64,000 nt of DNA from KK5 sp034043675. GTDB taxonomy: Bacteria > Pseudomonadota > Gammaproteobacteria > Burkholderiales > Burkholderiaceae_C. A program made the position numbers and the translations under genes. The notes under the pieces were generated by a model that made no database searches, was not told the DNA's origin, and was given only the letters and a program-made list of their open reading frames with translations. The DNA lies in NCBI RefSeq assembly GCF_034043675.1, contig NZ_JAXCLA010000001.1, positions 62,001 to 126,000 of the forward strand, written 5' to 3'. Below, piece by piece: positions 25,447 to 33,972 of the stretch. How positions within the stretch are numbered: the stretch's first letter is position 1; the number at the start of each line of letters is the position of its first letter.

Positions 25447-26748
25447 ATGACCGTCAGCGCTCCGCCCTTGAGCTTCCCGCACCGCCTCGCGCCCTGGCTG
25501 GAACGCCGCAACATCCACTTCGCCTGGGTGATTGCCGGCGTCACCTTCCTGACGATGCTGTTCATGTCCGCCGCGCTGGGCCTGCCCGGGGCGATGTTGC
25601 AGCCGCTGGCCAGCGAGTTCGGCTGGAGCACCAGCCAGATCTCGTCGGCACTGGCGCTGCGCTTCGCGCTGTTCGGCCTGATGGGCCCGTTCGCCGCCGT
25701 GCTGATGGACCGTTTCGGGATGCGCGCGGTGATGTGCACGGCGCTGACCCTGGTCGGCGGCGGCATGCTGATGGCGGCCGGCATCACGCAGCTGTGGCAG
25801 CTCTGGCTGCTGTGGGGCGTGATGCTGGGCGTGGGCAGCGGCATGACGGCGCTGGTGCTCGGCGCCGTCGTCTCCAGCCGCTGGTTCGCGACCCGCCGCG
25901 GCCTCGTGATGGGCCTGCTGACGGCCAGCGCCGCCACCGGCCAGCTCGCCTGCCTGCCGATCGCCGCCTGGATGATCGAGCACTGGGGCTGGCGCGCGCC
26001 GCTGGCCCCGCTGGGCTTCATCTGCCTGGGCGTGATGGCCCTGGTGTGGCTGCTGATGCGCAACCGGCCGTCCGACATCGGCGTCCATCCCTTCGGCGCC
26101 GAGCCGGGCGCACCGGCACCCGCGGTCGCGCCGAAGATGACGATGGCCACGCCCTTCATCGCGCTGCGCGAGGCCAGCACGAAGCCGGCCTTCTGGCTGC
26201 TGGCCGGCACCTTCTTCATCTGCGGCCTGTCGACCAACGGCCTGGTGCAAACGCACTTCATCTCGCTGTGCGGCGACCGCGGCCTGGGCCCGGTGCCGGC
26301 GGCCTCGGTGCTGGCGATGATGGGCGCGTTCGACTTCGTCGGCACGATCGCCTCCGGCTGGCTCAGCGACCGCTACGACAGCCGCAAGCTGCTGTTCTGG
26401 TACTACGGTCTGCGCGGGCTCTCGCTGATGTGGCTGCCGCATGCGGACTATTCGCTGTACGGCCTGTCGCTGTTCGCGATGTTCTACGGCCTGGACTGGA
26501 TCGCCACCGTGCCGCCCACCGTGCGCCTCACCGCGCAGACCTTCGGCACCGAGAAGGTGGGCCTGGTGTTCGGCTGGATCTTCGCCTCGCATCAGATCGG
26601 CGCGGCGGTGGCGGCCTGGGGCGCGGGCATGAGCCGCACCCTGCTGCTGACCTATTCGCCGGCGCTGTACACGGCCGGCGCGGCCTGCCTCGTCGCTGCG
26701 CTGATGGCGATGGCAGTTCGTAAAAAATCACCGGTCGCGCAGGGGTAA
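25447..26748 (+). CDS. MFS transporter (oxalate/formate antiporter-like)
   Basis: A 433-residue inner-membrane protein with 12 predicted transmembrane helices and a central loop near 210-245 (RNRPSDIGVHPFGAEPG). MFS signatures are visible: the A-like motif GPFAAVLMDRFGMRAVM after TM2, WFATRRGLVMGLLTAS after TM4, and SGWLSDRYDSRKLLFWYYGLRG in the second half. The RPSDIG segment and these patterns fit the monocarboxylate/OFA subgroup. The substrate is unknown. Divergent TetR control suggests an inducible transporter. Its likely terminator is at 26878-26912. Confidence 0.88.
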   Translation: MTVSAPPLSFPHRLAPWLERRNIHFAWVIAGVTFLTMLFMSAALGLPGAMLQPLASEFGWSTSQISSALALRFALFGLMGPFAAVLMDRFGMRAVMCTALTLVGGGMLMAAGITQLWQLWLLWGVMLGVGSGMTALVLGAVVSSRWFATRRGLVMGLLTASAATGQLACLPIAAWMIEHWGWRAPLAPLGFICLGVMALVWLLMRNRPSDIGVHPFGAEPGAPAPAVAPKMTMATPFIALREASTKPAFWLLAGTFFICGLSTNGLVQTHFISLCGDRGLGPVPAASVLAMMGAFDFVGTIASGWLSDRYDSRKLLFWYYGLRGLSLMWLPHADYSLYGLSLFAMFYGLDWIATVPPTVRLTAQTFGTEKVGLVFGWIFASHQIGAAVAAWGAGMSRTLLLTYSPALYTAGAACLVAALMAMAVRKKSPVAQG

Positions 26749-27072
26749 GCCCTCAAGGTTTCGTCATGGCGGCGTAACACGCAGGCCGCATACTGCAAGG
26801 CATCCAAGGCGACAAACCGGCTGCAGATTGGGCAGATTCCTGGAACCCGTCACCAGCGCTTTGGGTTCCTCATTTCGAAGGGCCGCTCGCCACCAGGCAG
26901 CGGCCCTTTCTCTTTGCGGTCCGCGCAACGCCGGCGGGTAAAGAATCTGAAAAATTGGGAGACCCGTTCTCGCACTGTGAGATGCTCCCGCGCCAGCCGA
27001 CGCCAGCTCCTCAGCCCGCCCCGGGTCCTCATACCTTCGAGCACGGATGCCCCTCGAGCGTCCGCCCTTGTC
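26749..27072 (+). other. Intergenic region with two hairpins
   Basis: 324 bases between the MFS stop and the TonB receptor start. GGAACCC at 26842-26848 pairs with GGGTTCC at 26863-26869. A second, stronger stem (26878-26887 with 26899-26908) is listed separately as a terminator. The rest must contain the receptor promoter; no regulator site is recognised. Confidence 0.6.
26878..26912 (+). terminator. Terminator after MFS transporter gene
   Basis: AAGGGCCGCT at 26878-26887 pairs with AGCGGCCCTT at 26899-26908 around an 11-base loop and is followed by TCTCTTT. It lies 130 bases after the MFS stop. Confidence 0.75.
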
Positions 27073-29415
27073 ATGACCGCCGTGTTTCCCCGCCTGCTGC
27101 TGACCGCCTGCGCCATTGCCTGTGCCTCCGCCTGGAGCCAGCAACAGTCCCCTCAGCAAGACTCCGACAACCCCGCCAAGCCCGCGCCGGCGCCCGTACA
27201 CAAACAGCCGGCCGCTGACAGCAAGGCCGCACCGGCCAGCCAGCTGGAACGCGTGGAGGTCGACGGGCGCCCCACCGACGAAGCCGTGCGCCGCGCCTCC
27301 ACCGCATCGAAGATCATCATCTCGCGCGAGGAGATCGAGCGCTACGGCGACAGCACCGTCGGCGAGGTGCTCAAGCGCCTGCCCGGCGTGACCACCGGCG
27401 GCCGGCCCGGTCGCGGCGGCGAGGTGCGGATGCGCGGCATGGGCAGCGGCTACACGCAGATCCTCGTCAACGGCGAACGGATGCCGCCCGGCTTCTCGCT
27501 GGACCAGTTGCCGCCGGACCAGATCGAACGCATCGAGGTGATGCGCGCGCCCACCGCCGAGTTCGGCGCCCGCGCCATCGCCGGCACGATCAACATCGTG
27601 CTGCGTGAGGCGCTGCAGAAGCGCTCCAACGACCTGCGCCTGGCCGTCTCCGAGGAGCGCGGCCAGTTGCGCCCGAACATCGGCTGGTCGCGCAACGACA
27701 AGCTCAACGACGAGGGCGGCGCCTACAACATCAGCGTCAACGCGATGCGCAACGAGCGCTACGACGATTCGCGGCCGAACTCGGACACCGTCGTGCCCAG
27801 CCGCGGCGTCAGCAGCCATGTCGAGACCGTTGGCCAGAACAACGCGACCAACGAGTCGATCAACGCGAACGCGCGCCTGCAGTGGCGCCTCGGCCCCGGC
27901 GGCGACCAGTTCTCGCTGCAACCCTTCTTCGTCGTGTCGAAGAACAACACGGCCAACGAGGTCCGCCAGACGCAGAGCTACTGCGACACCACGGCGCCGG
28001 AGGCGGACGTCGACCCGGGCGAGCTGATCCAGTGCCAGCAGTACGACCATGCGGTGACGAACTCCGACTCGCGCTTCGCCACCTTGCGCCTGCATTCGCA
28101 ATGGACGCAGCACCTGGACACGGACACGAAGTTCGAGCTGCGCACCGCCATCGGCGGCGCCCGCGGCTCGGGCCATTCGTTCCGCCAGGAGTACCTGGAC
28201 GGCGCCCCCTCGCGCGACCAGGACGACACGACCAAGAGCCGCGACAGCTCCTGGAGCCTGACCGGCAAGCTCTCGCACCAGCTGGCCAACGAGCACAGCC
28301 TCGTCGGCGGCATCGAGGCCGAAGGCACGGGCCGCAACACCAGCCGCGTGACCCTGCAGGACGGCCTGCCGCGCCCGCAGCTCGCCGACTTCGGCGACAA
28401 CCTCGCCGCCGACACGCTGCGCTTCGCCTGGTACGGGCAGGACGAGTGGAGCGTCGGCAAGCAGTGGTCCTTCTACGCCGGCCTGCGCGGCGAATCGATC
28501 GCCACGCACAGCACCGCGGCCAGCTACGAGGTGCGCAACAAGTCCGTCGTGTGGACCCCGCTGCTGCACGGCGTGTGGAAGTTCGACGAAAACAGCCGCG
28601 ACCAGATCCGCGCCAGCCTCACGCGCAGCTACCGCGCGCCGCAGTTGAACGACCTGACCGCCCCGCCCTCGATCAACTCGCAGTACCCCTGCCTCGGCAC
28701 GGCGCTGTGCGGCCCCAATGAGGCCAACGCGGCCGACCGCATGGGCAACCCGAACCTGAAGCCCGAGCTGGCGCGCGGCGTGGAGGTGGGCTATGAAAAC
28801 TACCTGAGCAAGGGCGGCATCGTCAGCGCCAATGTGTTTTACCGCCACATCGACAACCTGATCCGCAACGTCACGGAGCTGGAGACAGTGTCGTGGGCCT
28901 CCACCGAACGCTGGGTCGCGCGGCCGCGCAACATCGGCACGGCCAAGACCTACGGCATCGAGCTGGAGGCCAAGTTCCGGCTCGACCAGTTCTTCGAAGA
29001 CGCGCTGCCGATCAATGTGCGCAGCAACCTGAGCCTCTTCCGCTCGTCGGTAGATGGCATCGTCGGCCCCTACAACCGCCTCGACCAGCAACCGCGCTAC
29101 ACCGGCAACCTGGGTGGCGACTACAAGCTGCGCAGCCTGCCGCTGACGCTGGGCGCCAGCCTCAACTACACGCCGGCGAACCAGGTGCAGGAAACGCCGC
29201 TGCAGCTGACCAGCAGTTCGAAGAAGTCCGTGCTGGACGCCTTCGCGCTGTGGAACTTCAACATGAACACCGCGCTGCGCCTGTCGGCCACCAACCTGAC
29301 CGCGCTGGACTACGCCACCGGCAGCGTGATCAACACGCAGTACAAGACGATCAACAGCAACAGCAACGGCCGCACCTTCGTGCTGTGGGCGGCGAGGCTG
29401 GAGATGAAGCTGTAA
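27073..29415 (+). CDS. TonB-dependent outer-membrane receptor
   Basis: A 780-residue receptor starting at ATG 27073 with a signal peptide (LLLTACAIACASAWS). The TonB box region is LERVEVDG. The plug domain at about residues 75-190 has EIERYGDSTVGEVLKRLPGV, RMRGMGSGYTQILVNGERM and DQIERIEVMRAPTAEFGARAIAGTINIVL. The barrel follows, with late features PNLKPELARGVEVGYENY and a terminal aromatic strand (TFVLWAARLEMKL) lacking the most common C-terminal Phe. The ligand (siderophore, sugar or other) cannot be read from the sequence. It has no transporter neighbour. A frame open to 26914 is upstream sequence without a ribosome binding site. Confidence 0.9.
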   Translation: MTAVFPRLLLTACAIACASAWSQQQSPQQDSDNPAKPAPAPVHKQPAADSKAAPASQLERVEVDGRPTDEAVRRASTASKIIISREEIERYGDSTVGEVLKRLPGVTTGGRPGRGGEVRMRGMGSGYTQILVNGERMPPGFSLDQLPPDQIERIEVMRAPTAEFGARAIAGTINIVLREALQKRSNDLRLAVSEERGQLRPNIGWSRNDKLNDEGGAYNISVNAMRNERYDDSRPNSDTVVPSRGVSSHVETVGQNNATNESINANARLQWRLGPGGDQFSLQPFFVVSKNNTANEVRQTQSYCDTTAPEADVDPGELIQCQQYDHAVTNSDSRFATLRLHSQWTQHLDTDTKFELRTAIGGARGSGHSFRQEYLDGAPSRDQDDTTKSRDSSWSLTGKLSHQLANEHSLVGGIEAEGTGRNTSRVTLQDGLPRPQLADFGDNLAADTLRFAWYGQDEWSVGKQWSFYAGLRGESIATHSTAASYEVRNKSVVWTPLLHGVWKFDENSRDQIRASLTRSYRAPQLNDLTAPPSINSQYPCLGTALCGPNEANAADRMGNPNLKPELARGVEVGYENYLSKGGIVSANVFYRHIDNLIRNVTELETVSWASTERWVARPRNIGTAKTYGIELEAKFRLDQFFEDALPINVRSNLSLFRSSVDGIVGPYNRLDQQPRYTGNLGGDYKLRSLPLTLGASLNYTPANQVQETPLQLTSSSKKSVLDAFALWNFNMNTALRLSATNLTALDYATGSVINTQYKTINSNSNGRTFVLWAARLEMKL

Positions 29416-29421
29416 CGCCGG

Positions 29422-29616
29422 TCAGCGGCGGGAGCCGAGGATGCGGGCGGGCAGGAAGAGGATGGCGCGCAGCAGTTCGAACAGCGCCTCGAAGGTGATG
29501 CCCACCAGCCGGAAGGGCAGGCACAGCAGCCAGACGATGGGCCACATCACCAGCGCGAGCAGCGCCAGCGGCCAGCACAGCACGAACAGCAGGCACCAGA
29601 GCAGGAATCCGAACAT
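29422..29616 (-). CDS. Small hydrophobic membrane protein (64 aa)
   Basis: MFGFLLWCLLFVLCWPLALL begins a 64-residue protein with one long or two short transmembrane segments and an amphipathic C-terminal helix (FEALFELLRAILFLPARILG) ending SRR. ATG 29616 has a GGAG ribosome binding site 8 bases upstream. It converges on the TonB receptor with a 6-base gap. Similar tiny proteins are frequent in Burkholderiales without a known role. Confidence 0.65.
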   Translation of the reverse strand: MFGFLLWCLLFVLCWPLALLALVMWPIVWLLCLPFRLVGITFEALFELLRAILFLPARILGSRR

Positions 29617-29732
29617 CGCAGCATCTCCGTGAGGTCGATGAGCGGACTCTAGGCGGCCACAAGCTCGCGTCCAAGCGCCGTGCGACGAACTGCACCAGGG
29701 CGTGAACAGACGGCGAGTCGCAAACGCCAGCA

Positions 29733-29762
29733 TGGCGCGATCCGATGCGTATTGGCGCGATC
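29733..29762. promoter_or_regulatory. Direct repeats with AraC-operator spacing
   Basis: TGGCGCGATC occurs at 29733-29742 and 29753-29762. The starts are 20 bases apart, two helical turns, the spacing typical of AraC-family half sites. They lie about 60 bases upstream of the SDR/AraC gene pair. An adjacent TCCGAT/ATCGGA pair adds symmetry. Confidence 0.5.
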
Positions 29763-29823
29763 GGATTTTCCGGATCGGTCCGCCTTGTAGAAGATGGCGG
29801 TGCTTCGACAAACACTCATGGAC

Positions 29824-30639
29824 ATGAAAAACAAACCCGTCGCCCTGATCACCGGTGCCTCCTCCGGCATGGGCAAAGACTTCGCGCTGCGCCTGATCGC
29901 GGAGGGCTACACGGTCTACGCCGCGGCGCGGCGACTCGAGCGGATGCAGGACATCGGCGAGGCGGGCGGACTGCCCTTGGCGATGGACGTCACGGACGAT
30001 GCCTCCATGGTGAACGCCGTGTCCCGGATCCTCGATGAACAGGGGCGGATCGATGTCCTGATCAACAACGCGGGCTACGGCCAGTACGGCGCGCTGGAAG
30101 ACGTTCCCGTGGCGGAAGGCCGGCGCCAGATGGAGACAAACCTGATCGGCCTGGCCCGCCTGACCCAGTTGTGCCTGCCCACGATGAGGGCGCAAGGGCG
30201 CGGCCGGATCTTCAATATCTCGTCGATCGGTGGCAAGCTGGCCACGCCGCTGGGCGGCTGGTACCACGCATCGAAGTTCGCGCTGGAGGGCTACTCGGAT
30301 GCGCTGCGCAACGAGGTGCGCCGCTTCGGCATCGACGTGATCGTGATCGAACCGGGCGGCATTGCTTCGGAGTGGTCCGGGATCGCGACGGACGAGGCGG
30401 AGAAGCACTCGGGTGCGGGCGCGTACGCACCGATGGTGAAGAAGTTCAGCACCATGCAGAAGGACATGCGCAAGCTCCCCGGCCCACGGGTGATCAGCGA
30501 CCTGATCGTCAAGGCGCTCCGGTCCAGGCGACCCCGCGCTCGCTACCACGGCGGCTTCCTGGCCAGCCCCATGCTCTTCCTGCGCCGGCACCTGTCCGAT
30601 CGCCTCTTCGATCTCGTCATCTCGTCGGCCTTCCGGTGA
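29824..30639 (+). CDS. Short-chain dehydrogenase/reductase (classical SDR)
   Basis: A 271-residue NAD(P)-dependent oxidoreductase. It has the TGASSGMG nucleotide motif at the N-terminus, AAARRLERM (an Arg pair that favours NADPH), DVTDD, NNAGYGQYG, the catalytic Ser in NISSIGGKLATPLGGW and YHASK with the catalytic Tyr and Lys. The C-terminal segment SRRPRARYHGGFLASPML fits the subgroup often annotated as 'oxidoreductase' beside AraC regulators. Start ATG 29824 is chosen; ATG at 29818 and 29794 are possible. The substrate is unknown. It is 14 bases upstream of the AraC gene. Confidence 0.88.
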   Translation: MKNKPVALITGASSGMGKDFALRLIAEGYTVYAAARRLERMQDIGEAGGLPLAMDVTDDASMVNAVSRILDEQGRIDVLINNAGYGQYGALEDVPVAEGRRQMETNLIGLARLTQLCLPTMRAQGRGRIFNISSIGGKLATPLGGWYHASKFALEGYSDALRNEVRRFGIDVIVIEPGGIASEWSGIATDEAEKHSGAGAYAPMVKKFSTMQKDMRKLPGPRVISDLIVKALRSRRPRARYHGGFLASPMLFLRRHLSDRLFDLVISSAFR

Positions 30640-30653
30640 GCTAAGGTGCGGGC

Positions 30654-31721
30654 ATGAGCGCGACCCGTATCCCGATGCTTGCCTCGACCTCGGCGCGGTT
30701 CACGGCGCTGGGGCTCGACTCCCGCAAGGTCTTGGCGCGTGCGGGGCTTTCACCGGCCGTCACGCAACGCGGCAGCCTCGATACGCCGCAGTTCTTCGCG
30801 GTCTGGCACGCGATCCTGGAGCTGTCCGGGGATCCGCTGATCGGCCTGCGGATCGGCAGCGAGACGGGCCCCGCCCAGCTCGAAGCAGCAGCGATTGCTG
30901 CCCTGCACTCCGCCACCTTCGGCGATGCGCTGGCCCGCCTGGCCCGGTACAAGCGCCTGTGCTGCCCGGAAGAGATCCGCGTCGAGCGCGAAGGGCCGCT
31001 GGCGCGCCTGAGCTTCCACTGGATCCTCGCCGACGAGATCACGCCGCACGCGATCAGCGATGCGGCCTTTGCCTCCGCGCACGCCATCGCTCGGCGAGGC
31101 GCGGGCCACACGATCACGCCGCGCAGGCTGGAACTGATGCGCACGCCGCCGAGCGTTGCGCCCTACGCCGCGCACTTCGGATGCGAGGTGCGCACCGGCT
31201 GCGCGGGAGATGCCCTCGTGTACGACGCCGCTGCGCTTGAGGTCCCCTTCGTCTCGCACAACGAAGACCTCCTCGCCGTGCTGGTGCCGGCGCTGGACGC
31301 CCAGGTCGAGGCACTGGGCGAGATCGCGATCGAGAAGCAGGCGCGCGCCGCGCTGACGCGGCTGATGCGCGGCGACCGTCCGAGCATCGAGACGCTGGCG
31401 CGCCAGCTCAATATGAGCACCCGCTCGCTGCAGCGGCGTCTCGGCGATGCGGGCACCAGCTACCAGGCCGTGCTGGACGGCGTGCGCCTGGAGACGGCAC
31501 GACGGCTGCTGGCGGAGACGAGCTTCACGCCCGGCGAGATCGCGTTCTTCCTGGGCTTCGAGGAAGCCAATTCGTTCCAGCGCGCGTTCCGGCGCTGGGA
31601 GGGACGCACACCCATCCAATGGCGGGAGGAGCGGGCACCGCAAGTGCTCGGCCAGCCGGGCGGCAGGCGCAAAAAAGGCCCCCTGGATCGCTCCGCGGGG
31701 GCCGTCAAGATTTCGCGTTAG
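30654..31721 (+). CDS. AraC family transcriptional regulator
   Basis: A 355-residue regulator. Residues about 20-210 match the arabinose-binding-like N-terminal domain of the OruR/ArgR-like AraC group (SGDPLIGLRIGSETGPAQL). Residues about 235-335 hold two helix-turn-helix motifs, with LARQLNMSTRSLQRRLGDAGTSYQAVLDGVR, then ARRLLAETSFTPGEIAFFLGFEEANSFQRAFRRWEGRTPIQWR. It probably controls the SDR gene upstream and itself. Its last 17 codons run through the terminator hairpin of the convergent Tsx-like gene, giving an atypical tail (GRRKKGPLDRSAG). Confidence 0.92.
   Translation: MSATRIPMLASTSARFTALGLDSRKVLARAGLSPAVTQRGSLDTPQFFAVWHAILELSGDPLIGLRIGSETGPAQLEAAAIAALHSATFGDALARLARYKRLCCPEEIRVEREGPLARLSFHWILADEITPHAISDAAFASAHAIARRGAGHTITPRRLELMRTPPSVAPYAAHFGCEVRTGCAGDALVYDAAALEVPFVSHNEDLLAVLVPALDAQVEALGEIAIEKQARAALTRLMRGDRPSIETLARQLNMSTRSLQRRLGDAGTSYQAVLDGVRLETARRLLAETSFTPGEIAFFLGFEEANSFQRAFRRWEGRTPIQWREERAPQVLGQPGGRRKKGPLDRSAGAVKISR
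31671..31703 (-). terminator. Terminator of purine-uptake operon, inside AraC 3' end
   Basis: GGCCCCC at 31677-31683 pairs with GGGGGCC at 31697-31703, and six A residues at 31671-31676 give the U run on the minus strand. It lies 41 bases past the stop of the Tsx-like gene and overlaps the final codons of the convergent AraC gene. Confidence 0.8.
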
Positions 31722-31743
31722 GACAGAGGTACGGATCCGAAAA

Positions 31744-32586
31744 TCAGAAGTGGTACTCGGCGCGGACCATCGGGGTCTTCGCCGTGGCGCCGGGACCGGC
31801 GGCGCCGCCAGCGTCGTTGCCGAACTTGTTCTTCCAGTACTGGTACTCGACGCCGACCTTGAAGGTGTTCTTGCCGGTGATGTCGTACATCACCTGCATG
31901 TCGATGTCGGTCTCGGCCTTGGTGTTGCCGCCGAACTCATCCTTGCCCTTGCTGGCGATGAAGTTGGCGAAGCCCTCGAACGAGAAGCCGGCGCCCAGCG
32001 GAATGCCCCAGGCCAGCGCCAGCATCGGATGCGTCTTGTACGTGTAGCGCGAGACGCAGGTGCTGGTGTAGTCATTGCACGGCGCATTGCTCTCGCGCAG
32101 CAGCAGCAGGCTGGCATTCAGGAAGCCGGGCACGTCGAAGTTGACCGTGGGGCCCAGCACCAGCATGCGCTTCTTCGAGTTGTAGCCGGCGTCGCTCTTC
32201 GTGTTGTAGTCGAAGCCCCAGGTCAGGCCGTAGCCGCGGATGCCGGTGGACTTGAACGAGGTGCCGCTCATCTTCTCGAAGTCCAGCGTGTTGCGGTACA
32301 CGATGTAGACCTCCTGCGCGCCGCTCTTCGCGTCGACGCCGGACGGGTCGTTCTTGTCGGACATCAACATGTCCAGCGTGAAGAAGTTCGTGCCGTACTT
32401 GAAGCCGCTGACGTGCGTCAGGCTGAGGATGTTCTTCTTGATGTCGTTGCCTTCGTACGGCTCGGCGAACTTGGTGCCGTAGCGGTAGCCGATCGAGGTG
32501 TCGCTCCAGTCGGCGGCGTGGGCCGCGGTGGCGGCGCACAGGGCGGCCGCGGTGCAGATCATGGAGATGGCGAGTTTCTTCATCAT
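31744..32586 (-). CDS. Tsx-like outer-membrane nucleoside channel
   Basis: A 280-residue outer-membrane protein with a signal peptide (MICTAAALCAATAAHA). The mature sequence starts with ADWSDTSIGYRYGTKFAEPYEGND and shows repeated amphipathic strands (ILSLTHVSGFKYGTNFFTLDML, YIVYRNTLDF), ending in a C-terminal Phe (VRAEYHF), as expected for a beta barrel. This pattern fits the Tsx channel family. Two Cys in NAPCNDYTSTC lie in a loop. It is the last gene of the guanine deaminase/BMP importer operon, so nucleobase or nucleoside passage is likely. ATG 32586 is chosen; AAGGGGA is 7 bases upstream. Confidence 0.85.
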   Translation of the reverse strand: MMKKLAISMICTAAALCAATAAHAADWSDTSIGYRYGTKFAEPYEGNDIKKNILSLTHVSGFKYGTNFFTLDMLMSDKNDPSGVDAKSGAQEVYIVYRNTLDFEKMSGTSFKSTGIRGYGLTWGFDYNTKSDAGYNSKKRMLVLGPTVNFDVPGFLNASLLLLRESNAPCNDYTSTCVSRYTYKTHPMLALAWGIPLGAGFSFEGFANFIASKGKDEFGGNTKAETDIDMQVMYDITGKNTFKVGVEYQYWKNKFGNDAGGAAGPGATAKTPMVRAEYHF

Positions 32587-32704
32587 CACGTGTTCCCCTT
32601 TGAGGTTTGAAAAATCCGGTGGTGCCGAAGTCGCGCGGGCATGGCTCCGCCGCGACAGGCGGCGGGTGCGCTTGTCCCTTGGGTACTGCTGTCTACTTCT
32701 CGCG

Positions 32705-32730
32705 GGCCGCCGCGCGGGACGGCGGCGGCC
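32705..32730 (-). terminator. GC hairpin between BMP lipoprotein and Tsx-like genes
   Basis: GGCCGCCG at 32705-32712 pairs with CGGCGGCC at 32723-32730 with a 10-base loop. It follows the importer lipoprotein stop (32745) within 15 bases and has no U run. It may weaken read-through or protect the upstream mRNA, as is common after binding-protein genes. Confidence 0.4.
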
Positions 32731-32744
32731 GGGTGGCGGCGTCC

Positions 32745-33911
32745 TTACTTGCCGGACGGCACCTTGCCTTCCACGCCCTTGATGTAGAAGTTGATGCCGG
32801 ACAGGAACTTGTCGTCCGCGACCTCATCCTTCTTCACCAGGACCTTGCCGGTCTGGTCGACGATCGGGCCCTTCCAGATCGCGAAGGAGCCGTCCTTCAG
32901 GCCGGCCTTGGCCTTCTCGACCGCGTCCTTGGCTTCCTGCGGCACGACCTCGGAGATCGAGACCAGGTCGATCGCGCCTTCCTTGACGCCCCACCACGAG
33001 TGCGCGCCGGCGCCGGCTTTCCATGTGCCGTCGAGCGCTTCCTTGACCGCGTGGATGTAGTACGGCGCCCAGTTGATCGTGGCCGAGGCCAGGTGGGCCT
33101 TGGGACCGTAGGCGGTCATGTCGGAGTCCCAGCCGAAGGCGTACTTGCCGTTCTTCTCGGCGGTCTGCAGCACGGCCGAGGAGTCGGTGTTCTGCATCAG
33201 CACGTCGGCGCCGCCGTTGATCAGCGATTGCGCGGCTTCGGTTTCCTTCGGCGGATCGAACCACTCGTTGACCCAGACGACCTTGACCTTGATCTTCGGG
33301 TTCATCGACTGCGCGCCCAGCGTGAAGCTGTTGATGTTGCGCAGCACTTCAGGGATGGGCACCGAGCCGACGACGCCCAGCGTGCCGGTCTTGCTCACCT
33401 TGCCGGCGACGATGCCGGCGAGGTACGCGCCCTCATAGGTGCGCGAGTCGTAGGTGCGCATGTTGTCGGCCTGCTTGTAGCCGGTGGCATGCTCGAACTT
33501 CACATCCGGCGTGTCGGCGGCGACCTTGAGCATCGGCTCCATGTAGCCGAAGGTGGTGCCGAAGATCAGCTTGTTGCCCTGGGCGGCCATGTCGCGGAAC
33601 ACACGCTCGGCGTCGGCACCCTCGGGCACCTTCTCGACGAAGCTGGTCTGGATTTTGTCGCCGTATTCCTTCTCGAGCGCCTTGCGGGCGTTGTCGTGCG
33701 CGAAGGTCCAGCCGCCATCGCCGACCGGGCCGACGTAGGCGAAGGCGATCTTCAGCGGCTCGGGCTTGGCCGGCGCTGCAGCCGAGGCCGGTGCCGACGG
33801 CGCCTCGGCCACCGGGGGTGCCGCTTCCTCCTTCTTGCCGCAGGCAGCCAGCGCCAGCGCAGCCGCGCTGACTGCCGCCAGTTTCAAAAAGTCCCGTGTC
33901 TTCATGGTCAT
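32745..33911 (-). CDS. BMP family ABC transporter substrate-binding lipoprotein (purine/nucleoside)
   Basis: A 388-residue lipoprotein: lipobox LAAC with Cys 24, then an Ala/Pro linker. The BMP (PnrA/TmpC) domain has IAFAYVGPVGDGGWTFAHDNARKALE, FGTTFGYMEPMLKVA, GYKQADNMRTYDSRTYEGAYLAGIVAG, GTLGVVGSVPIPEVLRNINSFTLGAQ, NGGADVLMQNTDSSAVLQTA and FGWDSDMTAYGPKAHLAS. The family binds purine nucleosides or related compounds at the outer face of the inner membrane. It is downstream of the ATPase and permeases and of guanine deaminase, which supports a purine substrate. Confidence 0.92.
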   Translation of the reverse strand: MTMKTRDFLKLAAVSAAALALAACGKKEEAAPPVAEAPSAPASAAAPAKPEPLKIAFAYVGPVGDGGWTFAHDNARKALEKEYGDKIQTSFVEKVPEGADAERVFRDMAAQGNKLIFGTTFGYMEPMLKVAADTPDVKFEHATGYKQADNMRTYDSRTYEGAYLAGIVAGKVSKTGTLGVVGSVPIPEVLRNINSFTLGAQSMNPKIKVKVVWVNEWFDPPKETEAAQSLINGGADVLMQNTDSSAVLQTAEKNGKYAFGWDSDMTAYGPKAHLASATINWAPYYIHAVKEALDGTWKAGAGAHSWWGVKEGAIDLVSISEVVPQEAKDAVEKAKAGLKDGSFAIWKGPIVDQTGKVLVKKDEVADDKFLSGINFYIKGVEGKVPSGK

Positions 33912-33972
33912 GACATCTCCGTATGTGAGGATGGGCAGTGCTAGTGGTGAAAGTGGGCTCGCGATGGTCAGA

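Noticed and set aside
25423..26592. Minus-strand frame opposite the MFS gene
   Set aside because: Composition is Gln/His/Arg-rich without helices or motifs, whereas the plus strand shows 12 transmembrane segments.
30750..31643. Minus-strand frame opposite the AraC gene
   Set aside because: It lacks any motif; the plus strand has two clear helix-turn-helix motifs.
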